From: a virus
IMG/VR virus record: IMGVR_UViG_3300042938_000134
Coordinates: 1 to 38,638 of that record
Strand: one strand, 5' to 3'
DNA: 38,638 nucleotides
Positions 23,127-31,144 of this stretch are shown here, piece by piece. Under the pieces are notes generated by a model, which was not told the origin of the DNA, made no database searches, and saw nothing but the letters and a program-made list of their open reading frames with translations. Every line of letters begins with the position of its first letter. Positions within the stretch are counted from its first letter, which is position 1. The position numbers and the translations under genes were made by a program.

Positions 23127-23315
23127 ATGAAGGCAATGAGTAAAGCGCAAAAGAAGGTTGGCTCTGTGATGAAAGAGTTTGGCTCTGGCAAGCTGCACAG
23201 TGGCAAGGGTGGCCCAGTGGTCAAGAATCCCAAGCAGGCGGTGGCCATTGCCATGTCTGAGGCAAAGATGCCCATGCGCGGTCAGCGCACGGCAAAGAAC
23301 AAGGCGAAAAAATAA
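23127..23315 (+). CDS. DUF6496-like small basic phage protein
   Basis: 62 residues from ATG 23127, preceded by GGGGGAAA; a longer in-frame reading starts inside terL. The pattern KKVGSVMKEFGSGKLHSGKGG..VKN.KQAVAIAMSEA is that of the small DUF6496 family, found beside terminase and portal genes in many phages. Very basic (ends TAKNKAKK). Role unknown, possibly a DNA- or capsid-associated protein. Ends one base into the next ATG. Confidence 0.7.
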   Translation: MKAMSKAQKKVGSVMKEFGSGKLHSGKGGPVVKNPKQAVAIAMSEAKMPMRGQRTAKNKAKK

Positions 23316-23794
23316 TGGCTACTTTAAAACGCACCATGGACCAGGTCATGGACAAGGAAGAGGGCGAGGACATGGAGGGTGGCGAGAACTGCCCCATGCC
23401 CACGCAAGACATTACGCTGAATCTGAAAAACCGAGCCAAGGCAATCACCAGCGCGGCCTATGGTCCTGAGAATCCCAAGCTGCCAAACGAGGCTTTTTGG
23501 CGTAAGAAGTCGGACCAGTGGGACATCAGCATTGTGGATGCCAAGAAAAGCCTGTGCGGTAACTGCGCGGCATTCAATGTGTCTGACAACATCAAGCAGT
23601 GCATTGCGCAGGGTATTGGCATGGAAGCTGACCCATGGGGAACAATCAAGTTGGCCGATCTGGGTTACTGCGAAATCTTTGACTTTAAGTGCGCAGCGAG
23701 TCGCACTTGCGATGCATGGGTGGTCGGTGGTCCGAACACTGGTGAGCAAGAGGGTGAAGAATCTGAAAACTATGAAGAGGATGAAGAATCATGA
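23315..23794 (+). CDS. Cysteine-rich HiPIP-like phage protein
   Basis: 159 residues with conserved-looking Cys81, Cys84, Cys96, Cys119, Cys126 and Cys132 (CGNCAAF, LGYCE, FKCAASRTCDAW). This layout resembles the high-potential iron-sulfur-like small proteins seen in aquatic phages near terminase and portal. Acidic N- and C-termini. Could bind an Fe-S cluster or zinc; role in the particle or host is unknown. Stop overlaps the next start (ATGA). Confidence 0.65.
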   Translation: MATLKRTMDQVMDKEEGEDMEGGENCPMPTQDITLNLKNRAKAITSAAYGPENPKLPNEAFWRKKSDQWDISIVDAKKSLCGNCAAFNVSDNIKQCIAQGIGMEADPWGTIKLADLGYCEIFDFKCAASRTCDAWVVGGPNTGEQEGEESENYEEDEES

Positions 23795-23946
23795 AACAAG
23801 GTTTGTATTCCAATATTGCAGCCAAGCGTGAGCGTATCAAGTCCGGCTCTGGCGAGAAGATGCGCAAGCCTGGTGCTAAAGGCGCTCCATCAGCTGCTGA
23901 CTTCAAAGCCGCGGCCAAGACTGCAAAGCCAGTGAAAAAGAAATGA
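23791..23946 (+). CDS. Small basic protein, 51 aa, common near phage portal genes
   Basis: ATG 23791 overlaps the upstream stop and the TGA 23944-23946 overlaps the next ATG. The product MKQGLYSNIAAKRERIKSG... with GEKMRKPGAKGAP and a Lys-rich end follows a pattern I recognise from many tailed phages, always as a tiny gene near head genes. Function unknown. Confidence 0.65.
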   Translation: MKQGLYSNIAAKRERIKSGSGEKMRKPGAKGAPSAADFKAAAKTAKPVKKK

Positions 23947-24239
23947 AGACCCCAGCTTGGCAGCGTAAAGAGGGCAAAAGCCCGTCTGGCGGCTTAAACG
24001 CCAAGGGCCGTGCCAGTGCGAAGGCCGAGGGCATGGACCTTAAAGCGCCAGTCAAAGCAGGCGACAACCCAAGGCGTGCATCATTCTTGGCACGCATGGG
24101 CAATATGCCTGGGCCTGAGATGAAGGGTGGAGAGCCGACACGGCTGCTGCTGTCATTGAAGGCATGGGGTGCAAGCTCCAAGGCAGATGCCAAGGCAAAG
24201 GCCGCGGCCATCAGTGCCAGGAACAAGGCAAAAAAATGA
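23943..24239 (+). CDS. DUF6321-like phage protein
   Basis: 98 residues. TPAWQRKEGKSPSGGLNAKGR..A..EGMDLKAPV and NPRRASFLARMGNM.GPEMKGGEPTRLLLSLKAWG match the DUF6321 pattern. Basic, Gly/Lys-rich. Both ends overlap neighbours by 4 nt, within the small-gene run between terminase and portal. Function unknown. Confidence 0.7.
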   Translation: MKTPAWQRKEGKSPSGGLNAKGRASAKAEGMDLKAPVKAGDNPRRASFLARMGNMPGPEMKGGEPTRLLLSLKAWGASSKADAKAKAAAISARNKAKK

Positions 24240-24931
24240 TCTGTCCGATTGTCATTGCCACTGTCAAGGGCCATGGGTTGGCTGTGCTGCTTGAATCCAT
24301 CAAGCAATACGCGCCAGAGTGTCCGGTCTATCTGCGCGGTCCTGAGTCGGTGATTGACAATTACCAAGCTGACTTCAAGATTTATGGCCAGCCAAGGAGC
24401 TTTGGCGAGGACTACAACGAGATCATTGAGATGGCGCTCAAGGACTGGTCATCATGCATTGTGGCCAATGACGATATTGTGCTGACACCCACCAGCGTGA
24501 AGGTGCTGATGGAAGATGTGGCCATTGTCAGGACCATGAACAGCTACAAAGCAGGGTGGGTGGCGGCAAGGTGTGACGCGGCCAGACCTTGTCAGAATGT
24601 CCGGATCACTGAGCAGCCGGAGAAGCTAAACTTCTACAAATTCCCCTCTGAGGCCCACATCAAACTGGTCCAAGAGGTCAGCCCAATCTTTGCATGGATA
24701 TCAAGTGACGCATTCGAAGAGGCAAAGTTTCCCCCTCTGAATTGGTACAGTGACGATGTGCATTGTATGGATTTGGTGAGAAAAGGCTATGGCCACTATG
24801 TGAGCGCAAGTTACGTTCACCACATTGGCTCAAACACCATTGGCTTTGACGCGCAGAAGCTCCATGATGAGGCGCTGCCATGGCTCAAAGAAAACAGGCC
24901 AGAATATGCGAGTGCCTGGTTTGATTCTTAA
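24236..24931 (+). CDS. GT-A-fold glycosyltransferase-like protein
   Basis: 231 residues from ATG 24236 (MICPIVIATVKGHG), overlapping the upstream stop; an earlier in-frame start lies inside the previous gene. A GT-A pattern is visible: N-terminal nucleotide-binding strand, IVANDDIVLTP with NDD (78-80) in place of DxD, and a late YSDDVHCMDLVRKGY..Y....YVHHIGS block typical of phage glycosyltransferase-like proteins. It may modify capsid, DNA or host surface sugars. Overlaps the methyltransferase gene by 26 nt. Confidence 0.7.
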   Translation: MICPIVIATVKGHGLAVLLESIKQYAPECPVYLRGPESVIDNYQADFKIYGQPRSFGEDYNEIIEMALKDWSSCIVANDDIVLTPTSVKVLMEDVAIVRTMNSYKAGWVAARCDAARPCQNVRITEQPEKLNFYKFPSEAHIKLVQEVSPIFAWISSDAFEEAKFPPLNWYSDDVHCMDLVRKGYGHYVSASYVHHIGSNTIGFDAQKLHDEALPWLKENRPEYASAWFDS

Positions 24932-25439
24932 TCTTGGGTCCGGCAAGGACTGGAATGCTGAGTATCTGAATGCAGATATTCAAGCCAGCAAGAATCCTGA
25001 CTGGCTGGTCGATATCAGCAAAGTGAAGTGGGGCGACACGCTAAAGACTAGGTTTGGGCAGCTGGAGATCGTGCCAGGTATGTTTGAGGCCATTGTGGCC
25101 AATGATGTGCTGGAACACATCCCCAATCTGGTCGATGCCATGACCAACTGCAAAGAGCTACTGAAGGTGGGCGGCCAGATGCGGATTCATGTGCCATATG
25201 ACTTGAGCCTTGGCGCTTGGCAAGACCCGACTCATGTCAGGGCATTCAATGAGAACTCTTGGCGGTATTACACCGATTGGCACTGGTACTTGGGGTGGCC
25301 AGATCGGTTTGAGTTGACAACACTGGAAATGCGTCTCTCAAAGGTGGGAGAAGCACTAGAATTGCCACAAGACGAAATTATCCGCACGCCAAGGGCTGTG
25401 GACTCCATGTATGTGGTTCTTACAAAGGTCAAGCCATGA
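24906..25439 (+). CDS. SAM-dependent methyltransferase (type 11-like)
   Basis: 177 residues from ATG 24906. Motif I LILNLGSGKDW (7-17) binds SAM; VANDVLEHIPN followed by LLKVGGQMRIHVPY is the usual Rossmann-fold pattern of small-molecule or sugar methyltransferases. C-terminal region contains HVRAFNENSWRYY, seen in similar phage enzymes. Its pairing with the overlapping glycosyltransferase suggests both act on one glycan. Ends in ATGA with the portal gene. Confidence 0.75.
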   Translation: MRVPGLILNLGSGKDWNAEYLNADIQASKNPDWLVDISKVKWGDTLKTRFGQLEIVPGMFEAIVANDVLEHIPNLVDAMTNCKELLKVGGQMRIHVPYDLSLGAWQDPTHVRAFNENSWRYYTDWHWYLGWPDRFELTTLEMRLSKVGEALELPQDEIIRTPRAVDSMYVVLTKVKP

Positions 25440-27649
25440 TTGAAAATATCACCGAAAATTTATCCACCGACATTGCAGCCACCGAGCCAATGGATGATGC
25501 AGAGCTGCAAGCGATCATCACGCAAGACCTGACCGATGCGGTGAGTTATGTGGACAGTGATCTGTCACCCACACGCGCCAAGGGGACTGAATACTATCGC
25601 GGTGATTTATTCGGCAATGAGGTCGAAGGCAACAGCAAGGTGGTGGCCATGGAGGTGCGGGACACTGTCTCGGCCATGCTGCCAAGCCTGATGCGTGTTT
25701 TCTTTAGTTCTGAGAATGTGGTGGAGTTTGCACCCCGTGGCCCAGAAGATGTGAAGATGGCCCAACAGGCGACCGACTACTGCAATTACATTTTCCAAAA
25801 CGACAATTCTGGGTTCTTAACGGCCTATGCAATTTTCAAGGATTCTTTGGTACGCAAATGCGGCATAGCCAAATTCTGGTGGGAGGATGAGGAGAAGGTA
25901 AGAATTGAAGAGTACACCGGCCTCGATGACCAGACGCTAGAGATGCTGATGCAAGAGCCTGGTGGTGAGGTCAAGATCATTACGTCTTACCCTGACCCTG
26001 CCATTGACGAAATGCAGATCAGCACTGTGGACCCGCTGACTGGCCAGCCAGTGATGGCGCCACCAGCCATGGTCCATGATGTGCAGATCAAGCGCATCAC
26101 AAAGGATGGCCGGATCAGGATCATGGCCGTGCCACCCGAAGAGCTGCTCTTGGACAGACGCGCCAGATCGTTTGACGATTCGACCATCATTGCCCACCGG
26201 CAAATGGCCACCATGGCTGACTTGCTGGCCATGGGCTATGACCAAGATGAGATCGAAGAGAATATGTCATCGACTGACTTGGACAGCAATGACGAGTATT
26301 TAGCGCGTCAGCCACTGTCCACGACATTTGGCACGAATGACGCTGCCAACCCGATGATGCGCAGAGTGCTGTACATCGAGGCTTATTCCCGTGTGGACTA
26401 TGATGGCGATGGCATTGCAGAGCTGCGCAAGGTCTGCTGCATGGGTGGCGGCTATAAGGTGGTGCGCAATCTGCCGGCCAGCTACATTCCCTTTGCTGAC
26501 TTTCCCTGTGACCCAGAGCCACACACAAGCCCCTTGGAGGCCATGTCAATTTTTGACATTACCCGCGACTTGCAAGAGATCAAGTCGGAAATACTCCGAA
26601 ACACGCTAGACAGTCTGGCCCAGTCAATTCACCCGCGCACTGCCGTCGTAGAAGGACAATGCAATATCGATGACGTGCTTAATAACGAAACGGGTGCGAT
26701 TATTAGAATGCGCGCGCCTGGCATGGTCCAGCCTTTGACGACCCCATTTGTGGGTCAGGCCGCATTCCCGATGATGGAATACATGGACCAGATCAGGGAA
26801 GATCGCACCGGCATGAGCAAGGCGGCCATGGGTCTGAATGCTGACGCATTGCAGTCAAGCACCAAAGCAGCTGTGAATGCAACAATTAACGCAGGCCAGA
26901 GCCGCATTGAGCTGACAGCCAGAATTCTGGCTGAAGGCATGAAAAAGCTATTCAAGGGCATTTTGTTCTTGGCCACAACGCACCAGGACAAAGCCCGAAT
27001 GGTGCGAATGCGCAATGAGTGGGTGCAGATCGATCCAAGGTTCTGGGATGTGAGCATGGATGCCAACATCAATATTGCCCTTGGCAATGGCGACACTAAT
27101 GAGAAGCTCCAAGCGCTGATGATGATCATGTCCAAGCAAGAGCAAATCTTGCAGCAGCTTGGCCCAACGAATCCCCTGGTCACGCCACAGCAGTTTAGCA
27201 ATACCCTACGCAAAATCGTAGAGTTATCTGGGTTCAAAGACTCAACGAGCTTTTTCCAGAATATCCCTGCCGACTATGTGCCACCAGCTCCACAGCAAAA
27301 GCCAAGCCCCGAAGAGGTGCTGGCCCAAGTGCAGGCTGAAAGTATCAAGGCAGATATCCAAAAGAAGGCTGCCGAGCTTGAACTCAAGCGCCAGCAAATG
27401 ATCATGGATGATGATTTAAACCGCGACAAAATGGCTCAAGATTTGTATCTCAAAAAGTATGAAATTGAGTTAAAGTACAAATCACAGATCAGTACAGCCG
27501 AAATTGATGCGGCACAGAGTATTGATCGTGAAGCAATGCGTCAGCAGGCATTGTTGGCCCAGCAGCAGGCGGCACAGTTTGTGTCCCAGCCGCAGCCACC
27601 AGCGCCTGAGATGATGCCCCCATCAACCTTTCAAGGAATGGCACAGTAA
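25436..27649 (+). CDS. Portal protein, P22/SU10-like
   Basis: 737 residues, long for a portal, as in P22-like short-tailed phages. N-terminal region has SYVDSDLSPTRAKGTEYYRGDLFG and VRDTVSAMLPSLMRVFFSSENVVEFAP, then a helix-rich body, DRTGMSKAAMGLNADAL (stem/clip region) and a long Gln/Lys helical barrel tail (about 620-720). Forms the dodecameric DNA channel. ATG 25436 is coupled to the methyltransferase stop. Confidence 0.88.
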   Translation: MIENITENLSTDIAATEPMDDAELQAIITQDLTDAVSYVDSDLSPTRAKGTEYYRGDLFGNEVEGNSKVVAMEVRDTVSAMLPSLMRVFFSSENVVEFAPRGPEDVKMAQQATDYCNYIFQNDNSGFLTAYAIFKDSLVRKCGIAKFWWEDEEKVRIEEYTGLDDQTLEMLMQEPGGEVKIITSYPDPAIDEMQISTVDPLTGQPVMAPPAMVHDVQIKRITKDGRIRIMAVPPEELLLDRRARSFDDSTIIAHRQMATMADLLAMGYDQDEIEENMSSTDLDSNDEYLARQPLSTTFGTNDAANPMMRRVLYIEAYSRVDYDGDGIAELRKVCCMGGGYKVVRNLPASYIPFADFPCDPEPHTSPLEAMSIFDITRDLQEIKSEILRNTLDSLAQSIHPRTAVVEGQCNIDDVLNNETGAIIRMRAPGMVQPLTTPFVGQAAFPMMEYMDQIREDRTGMSKAAMGLNADALQSSTKAAVNATINAGQSRIELTARILAEGMKKLFKGILFLATTHQDKARMVRMRNEWVQIDPRFWDVSMDANINIALGNGDTNEKLQALMMIMSKQEQILQQLGPTNPLVTPQQFSNTLRKIVELSGFKDSTSFFQNIPADYVPPAPQQKPSPEEVLAQVQAESIKADIQKKAAELELKRQQMIMDDDLNRDKMAQDLYLKKYEIELKYKSQISTAEIDAAQSIDREAMRQQALLAQQQAAQFVSQPQPPAPEMMPPSTFQGMAQ

Positions 27650-27913
27650 GTGACAAACGAAGACCAGGTAAATAAAGGCCGAAAGGCCAAGCAGCTGCTA
27701 GAGGATGAAACCCTCAACACTGCAATTGCAAAATTGGAAAACGACCAACTTTGGGCATTTCGATCCTCGAAACCCGAAGAGTCTGTGAAGCGAGAGACAG
27801 CGTGGTGCATGTTGCAGGCCATTGATGGCCTAAGACAAGAGTTGATCAAGATCATGGACAACGGAAAAATTGCACAGAACGCTATCGTCAAATCACAGAA
27901 AAATCTAATTTAA
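27650..27913 (+). CDS. Small conserved phage protein, GTG start
   Basis: 87 residues starting at GTG 27650, immediately after the portal TAA, with AAGGA a little far upstream. The pattern VNKGRKAKQLLEDETLNTAI..LENDQLWAFRSS...KRETAWCMLQAIDGLRQEL is one I recognise as a widespread small helical protein encoded between portal and scaffold. Possibly assembly-related; function unknown. Confidence 0.65.
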   Translation: MTNEDQVNKGRKAKQLLEDETLNTAIAKLENDQLWAFRSSKPEESVKRETAWCMLQAIDGLRQELIKIMDNGKIAQNAIVKSQKNLI

Positions 27914-27922
27914 GAAAATACT

Positions 27923-28903
27923 ATGGCAGAAACAACAGCAATGAATGTGGCCGATGCGGCCAGTGCTATCTCGGCAATGTTAGCCCCCGAACAGGGACAA
28001 GCAGAACTTGATGAGACGCAGCCAGTCGAGGAGTCCGATGAGGATTCTGAGACAGCGGCTTCTGAGGAGGATGAGTCTGGTGTGGAAGACGCGCCAGATG
28101 AAGAGACTTCAGAGGAACAGTCAGGAGAAGAGGAAGAGACCGAAGAGGGCGAACAGCCACAGACTTTCACTGTCAAAGTTGACGGCAAGGAAGTTTCTGT
28201 CACGCTAGACGAACTCCAGAAGGGCTACTCCAGAACTCAGGACTACACCCGTAAAACGCAGCAGATTGCCGAGGTGCGAAAGCAAGCCGAGGCAGAGACG
28301 TATGCAGTACGGGCCGAGCGTGAGCAATACGCTCAATTGTTGGGAGCATTGCAAGCCCAACTTCAGTCTTCAGAGCCTCAAGTCGATTTGGATCGTCTTT
28401 ATCACGAAGACCCGATTGAATGGGTGAGGCAAAAGGAAGTCATGCGTGAGAGACAAGAGAAATTCGCAGCCATTCAATCTGAACAGCAGCGACTGGCTCA
28501 AGTGTCTCAGTATGAACAGCAGCGCGCCATGGAAGCCCAACTTGCCAGCCAGCAAGAAGCTCTATTGGCAGCCTTGCCCGATTGGAAAGACCCCAAGAAG
28601 GCAAAGGCCGAAAAGGCGCTGGTGATTGAGTCTGCGAAGGCAGCAGGCTTTACCGATGAAGACTTGAAGAGCGTTTACGACCACCGACTGGTTTTACTGC
28701 TGCGCAAAGCGGCACTGTTTGACCAGATGGTAAGTAAGCGCCAAGGCATTAAGCCTGTGGTGAACAATGGCCCACGAACAGCCAAGCCTGGTGCAGCTGG
28801 TCGGGTTTCGACAACAACTGAGAGTGTGCGAGCAAAGCAGCGTCTTGCAAAAACTGGTCGCATCGATGATGCGGCTTCTGCAATTGAACATTTATTGAAA
28901 TGA
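27923..28903 (+). CDS. Scaffolding protein
   Basis: 326 residues. A very acidic N-terminus (residues 30-80 mostly Glu/Asp/Ser) leads to FTVKVDGKEVSVTLDELQKGYSRTQDYTRKTQQIAE, a motif typical of podovirus scaffold proteins, then long coiled-coil helices rich in Gln/Glu/Ala. The basic C-terminus (about 275-326) would contact the capsid shell. Location between portal and major capsid protein fits. AGGAAATT before the capsid start lies just after its stop. Confidence 0.8.
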   Translation: MAETTAMNVADAASAISAMLAPEQGQAELDETQPVEESDEDSETAASEEDESGVEDAPDEETSEEQSGEEEETEEGEQPQTFTVKVDGKEVSVTLDELQKGYSRTQDYTRKTQQIAEVRKQAEAETYAVRAEREQYAQLLGALQAQLQSSEPQVDLDRLYHEDPIEWVRQKEVMRERQEKFAAIQSEQQRLAQVSQYEQQRAMEAQLASQQEALLAALPDWKDPKKAKAEKALVIESAKAAGFTDEDLKSVYDHRLVLLLRKAALFDQMVSKRQGIKPVVNNGPRTAKPGAAGRVSTTTESVRAKQRLAKTGRIDDAASAIEHLLK

Positions 28904-28910
28904 GGAAATT

Positions 28911-30133
28911 ATGGCTATCGTAAGTAACACGTTCTTGACTTACTCTGCAAAGGGTATTCGGGAAGATTTGAGCAATATCATTACAAATATTGCGCCTTAA
29001 CTTGAGGGCCGTTGCAGAGTAATTTGCAATTGACACTAGGAGAATTGCTGGAAACCCCTAACGGATAGGCAGCCGAGGGCAATCAGCAGCCGAGCCTCAA
29101 AAGAGGAAGGTTCAACGACTAGATCGAAAGATCGTAGGACCAAGTGGTCCGAAGCACCTAGCCCCACGAAAGTGGGTGAAGATATAGTCTGATCTGCATA
29201 GAAATATGCAGTCCCGTAAGGGAGGCAAGGTTTAACGAGCCTTGTTCAACATAGATGGAAGAAACGCCTTATATGTCAAACATTGGCCGTGAAAACGTGT
29301 CCAACGCATTGTTTGAATATCAGACCGATACATTGGCCGCAGCTGCTGCCAATGCCCAGTTAGAGGGTGATGATGTTGCATCATTTGACTCTGTGACTGC
29401 TACTGTACGTTTGCAAAACTACGCACAGATTTCACGCAAGACAATCATCTTGTCAGCCACTGAAGAAGTGGTCAACAAGGCAGGCAGGCGCTCAGAATTG
29501 GCCTACCAAATCGCGAAAAGGGGCGCTGAATTACGTCGCGACCAAGAATTCGTGATGTTGAATGGTGGTATCGCTGTCGCTGGTGACTCCACTACTGCCC
29601 GTGTGACTGCTTCTTTGGGTGCGTTTATCAAGACGAACACTGACAAGCAGACCAATGGTACTGATCCATCTTATACAACGCTGCCAAACAGCGCCCGTAC
29701 TGATGGCAATGTGCGCACATTCACTGAAACCATTCTTAAGAATGTGATTCAGAAAGTGTGGACACAAGGTGGTACACCTAAGATTTTGATGTGCGGTCCT
29801 GTTAACAAGCAGCGCGTGTCAGGCTTCTCTGGTATTGCCTCAAGCCGTTTCAACATTGATGGTGGTGCAAAGCCTGCCACATTGGTCGGGGCCGTTGACA
29901 TTTATGTCAGCGATTTCGGCAATGTGCAAGTGATTGCAAACCGCTTCCAGCGTGAGCGTGATGCATGGGTGATTGATCCTGACTACGCCAAGATGACTGT
30001 GCTGCGCCCTTACCAGCAAGTCGAATTGGCCAAGACTGGCGATGCTGAAAAGCGTATGCTGATCGTGGAATGGGGCCATAAAGTTACGGCTGAAAATGCC
30101 CACGGCTTGGCTGCTGACTTGATCACTTCTTAA
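28911..30133 (+). CDS. Major capsid protein (SU10 type), interrupted by a group I intron; join(28911..28997,29258..30133)
   Basis: Exon 1 (28911-28997) encodes 29 residues, MAIVSNTFLTYSAKG... ending IAP; exon 2 begins EETPYMSNIGRENVSN. Joined they give 320 residues with the conserved N-terminus of SU10-type major head proteins (AIVSNTFLTYSAKG.REDLSN..Y/TNI.P..TP..SNIG). Neither part is complete: exon 1 is followed at once by TAA, and the 29255 ATG that opens a 292-residue frame lies in the last three bases of the intron without a ribosome site. GAGGAAATT precedes ATG 28911. The capsid protein assembles on the upstream scaffold; a strong terminator follows at 30148. Confidence 0.88.
28998..29257 (+). 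ncRNA. Self-splicing group I intron (IA-like) in the capsid gene
   Basis: 260 nt, beginning after U 28997 and ending at G 29257. P1: exon GCCU with intron U pairs to AGGGC, giving a U.G at the 5' site. P2 TTGCA/TGCAA; P3 CTAGG (29036-29040)/CCTAG (29157-29161); P4 TTGCTG (29045)/CAGCAG (29084); P5 CCCT/AGGG; P6a CCTC-AAAA-GAGG; P7 GACTA (29117)/TAGTC (29185); P7.1 GATC-GAAA-GATC; P7.2 GGACC/GGTCC; P8 CCCAC-GAAA-GTGGG; P9 CTGCATA-GAAA-TATGCAG; P9.1 TCCC-GTAA-GGGA; P9.2 CAAGG/CCTTG. The R element (GTTCAACGACTAGA) and S element (AAGATATAGTCTGA) are textbook matches. P7.1/P7.2 indicate the IA group typical of T4-like introns. No reading frame inside. Confidence 0.92.
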
Positions 30134-30147
30134 TCGAAGGTAAACGG

Positions 30148-30177
30148 AAAGGGCCAGGGAAACTTGGCCCTTTTTTT
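30148..30177 (+). terminator. Rho-independent terminator after the capsid gene
   Basis: AAAGGGCCA (30148-30156), loop GGGAAACT, TGGCCC (30165-30170) pairing into the following seven T (30171-30177). Classic stem plus T-run, 15 nt downstream of the capsid stop. It would insulate the highly expressed capsid mRNA while leaking some transcription into the tail genes. Confidence 0.9.
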
Positions 30178-30179
30178 AA

Positions 30180-30497
30180 ATGATTCACAAAAGACTATTT
30201 AGCGAAAACAAAGATCAAGGCATCAAACGCTACTGGCATGAGAATGCCGAAACTGGCGATGTGACGATCCAAACAGAACAAGATGTGACTGCCGTTATCG
30301 AGGCCAACAAGGCCATCTATAACGCTGTAGACGAGAAAGCCAACTGGACCGGTGAGTGGCACTTGGTGGCATCCATACCCGAATCCCTTTATTACAAGAT
30401 GAAGGCCGAGGGCAAGATCGATGACCAAGAATATATGAAGCGCTGGCTCAACGACTCCGACAATCAATTTTTTAGAACTCGCCCTGGGAAAGTATGA
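30180..30497 (+). CDS. Conserved phage protein downstream of capsid (head-completion candidate)
   Basis: 105 residues. The pattern RLFS.....GIKRYWHENAETGDVTIQTEQDV..VIEANKAIYN and HLVASIPESLYYKMKAEGKIDD..YMKRWLNDSDNQFFRTRPG is a familiar phage family located right after the major capsid gene. It probably has a structural role, but none is established here. The ATG follows the terminator T-run by only two bases and has no Shine-Dalgarno, so how it is translated is unclear. Confidence 0.7.
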   Translation: MIHKRLFSENKDQGIKRYWHENAETGDVTIQTEQDVTAVIEANKAIYNAVDEKANWTGEWHLVASIPESLYYKMKAEGKIDDQEYMKRWLNDSDNQFFRTRPGKV

Positions 30498-31144
30498 ACT
30501 ACATTGCTGTATGCACACCGGCCCGTGATCAGGTCCACACCAACTACACCTACTGCATGGTGAACATGGTGGCCTATCACACACTCAACACCACAGACGC
30601 TATCAGTCTGAAATTGATGCAAGGCACGATCATCCAAAACCAAAGGGCTGACCTTTGCTTGGATGCCATGAAAGAAGGCTGCACACACATTCTTTTCATT
30701 GACTCGGACATGACCTTTCCACAGGACATGGTCCAGCGGCTCTTAAAGCACGACAAAGAGATTGTGGCTGCCAACTGTGCCAGACGCAGAATGCCAACCG
30801 GCCCAACGGCCCAGAACTATGATGAGAACGGCAAGCGCCAGGCGGTCTACACCATGCCAGATTCCACTGGAATCGAAGAGGTGGGAAGCATTGGAACGGG
30901 CATAATGCTGATCAAGCGCGAGGTGTTTGAGGGCATGAGTGAGCCATGGTTTGATATGCCGTGGCAGACCACCAGAGGCTACATGGGTGAGGATGTGTTC
31001 TTTTGTAAGAAAGCTCAAGAGCTAGGCTACAAGGTCTACATCGACCATGATGTCTCAAAGGAAATTGGCCACATTGGCACTTTTGAATTTCGCCATGAAC
31101 ACACTTGGATTGTGAAAGAGGAAATGGAAAAAGAGGCCCAATAA
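30494..31144 (+). CDS. GT-A-fold glycosyltransferase-like protein, second
   Basis: 216 residues. LFIDSDMTFP carries the metal-binding DxD (Asp70, Asp72); GTGIMLIKREVFEGM and GEDVFFCKKAQELGYKVYIDHDVSKEIGHIG are typical of family-2-like phage glycosyltransferases. It lies in the head-completion cluster with 4-nt overlap upstream and shares one base with the adaptor gene. Target unknown: capsid, tail or host glycan. Confidence 0.8.
   Translation: MNYIAVCTPARDQVHTNYTYCMVNMVAYHTLNTTDAISLKLMQGTIIQNQRADLCLDAMKEGCTHILFIDSDMTFPQDMVQRLLKHDKEIVAANCARRRMPTGPTAQNYDENGKRQAVYTMPDSTGIEEVGSIGTGIMLIKREVFEGMSEPWFDMPWQTTRGYMGEDVFFCKKAQELGYKVYIDHDVSKEIGHIGTFEFRHEHTWIVKEEMEKEAQ

Noticed and set aside
29255-30133. 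A 292-residue capsid gene starting at ATG 29255
   Set aside because: The ATG is the last three bases of the intron, has no ribosome site, and the conserved SU10 N-terminus is missing; it is supplied by exon 1 at 28911-28997.
28911-30133. Frameshifted or pseudogenised capsid gene
   Set aside because: The two coding parts are in perfect codon phase and the insert folds as a complete group I intron, so decay is not needed to explain the interruption.
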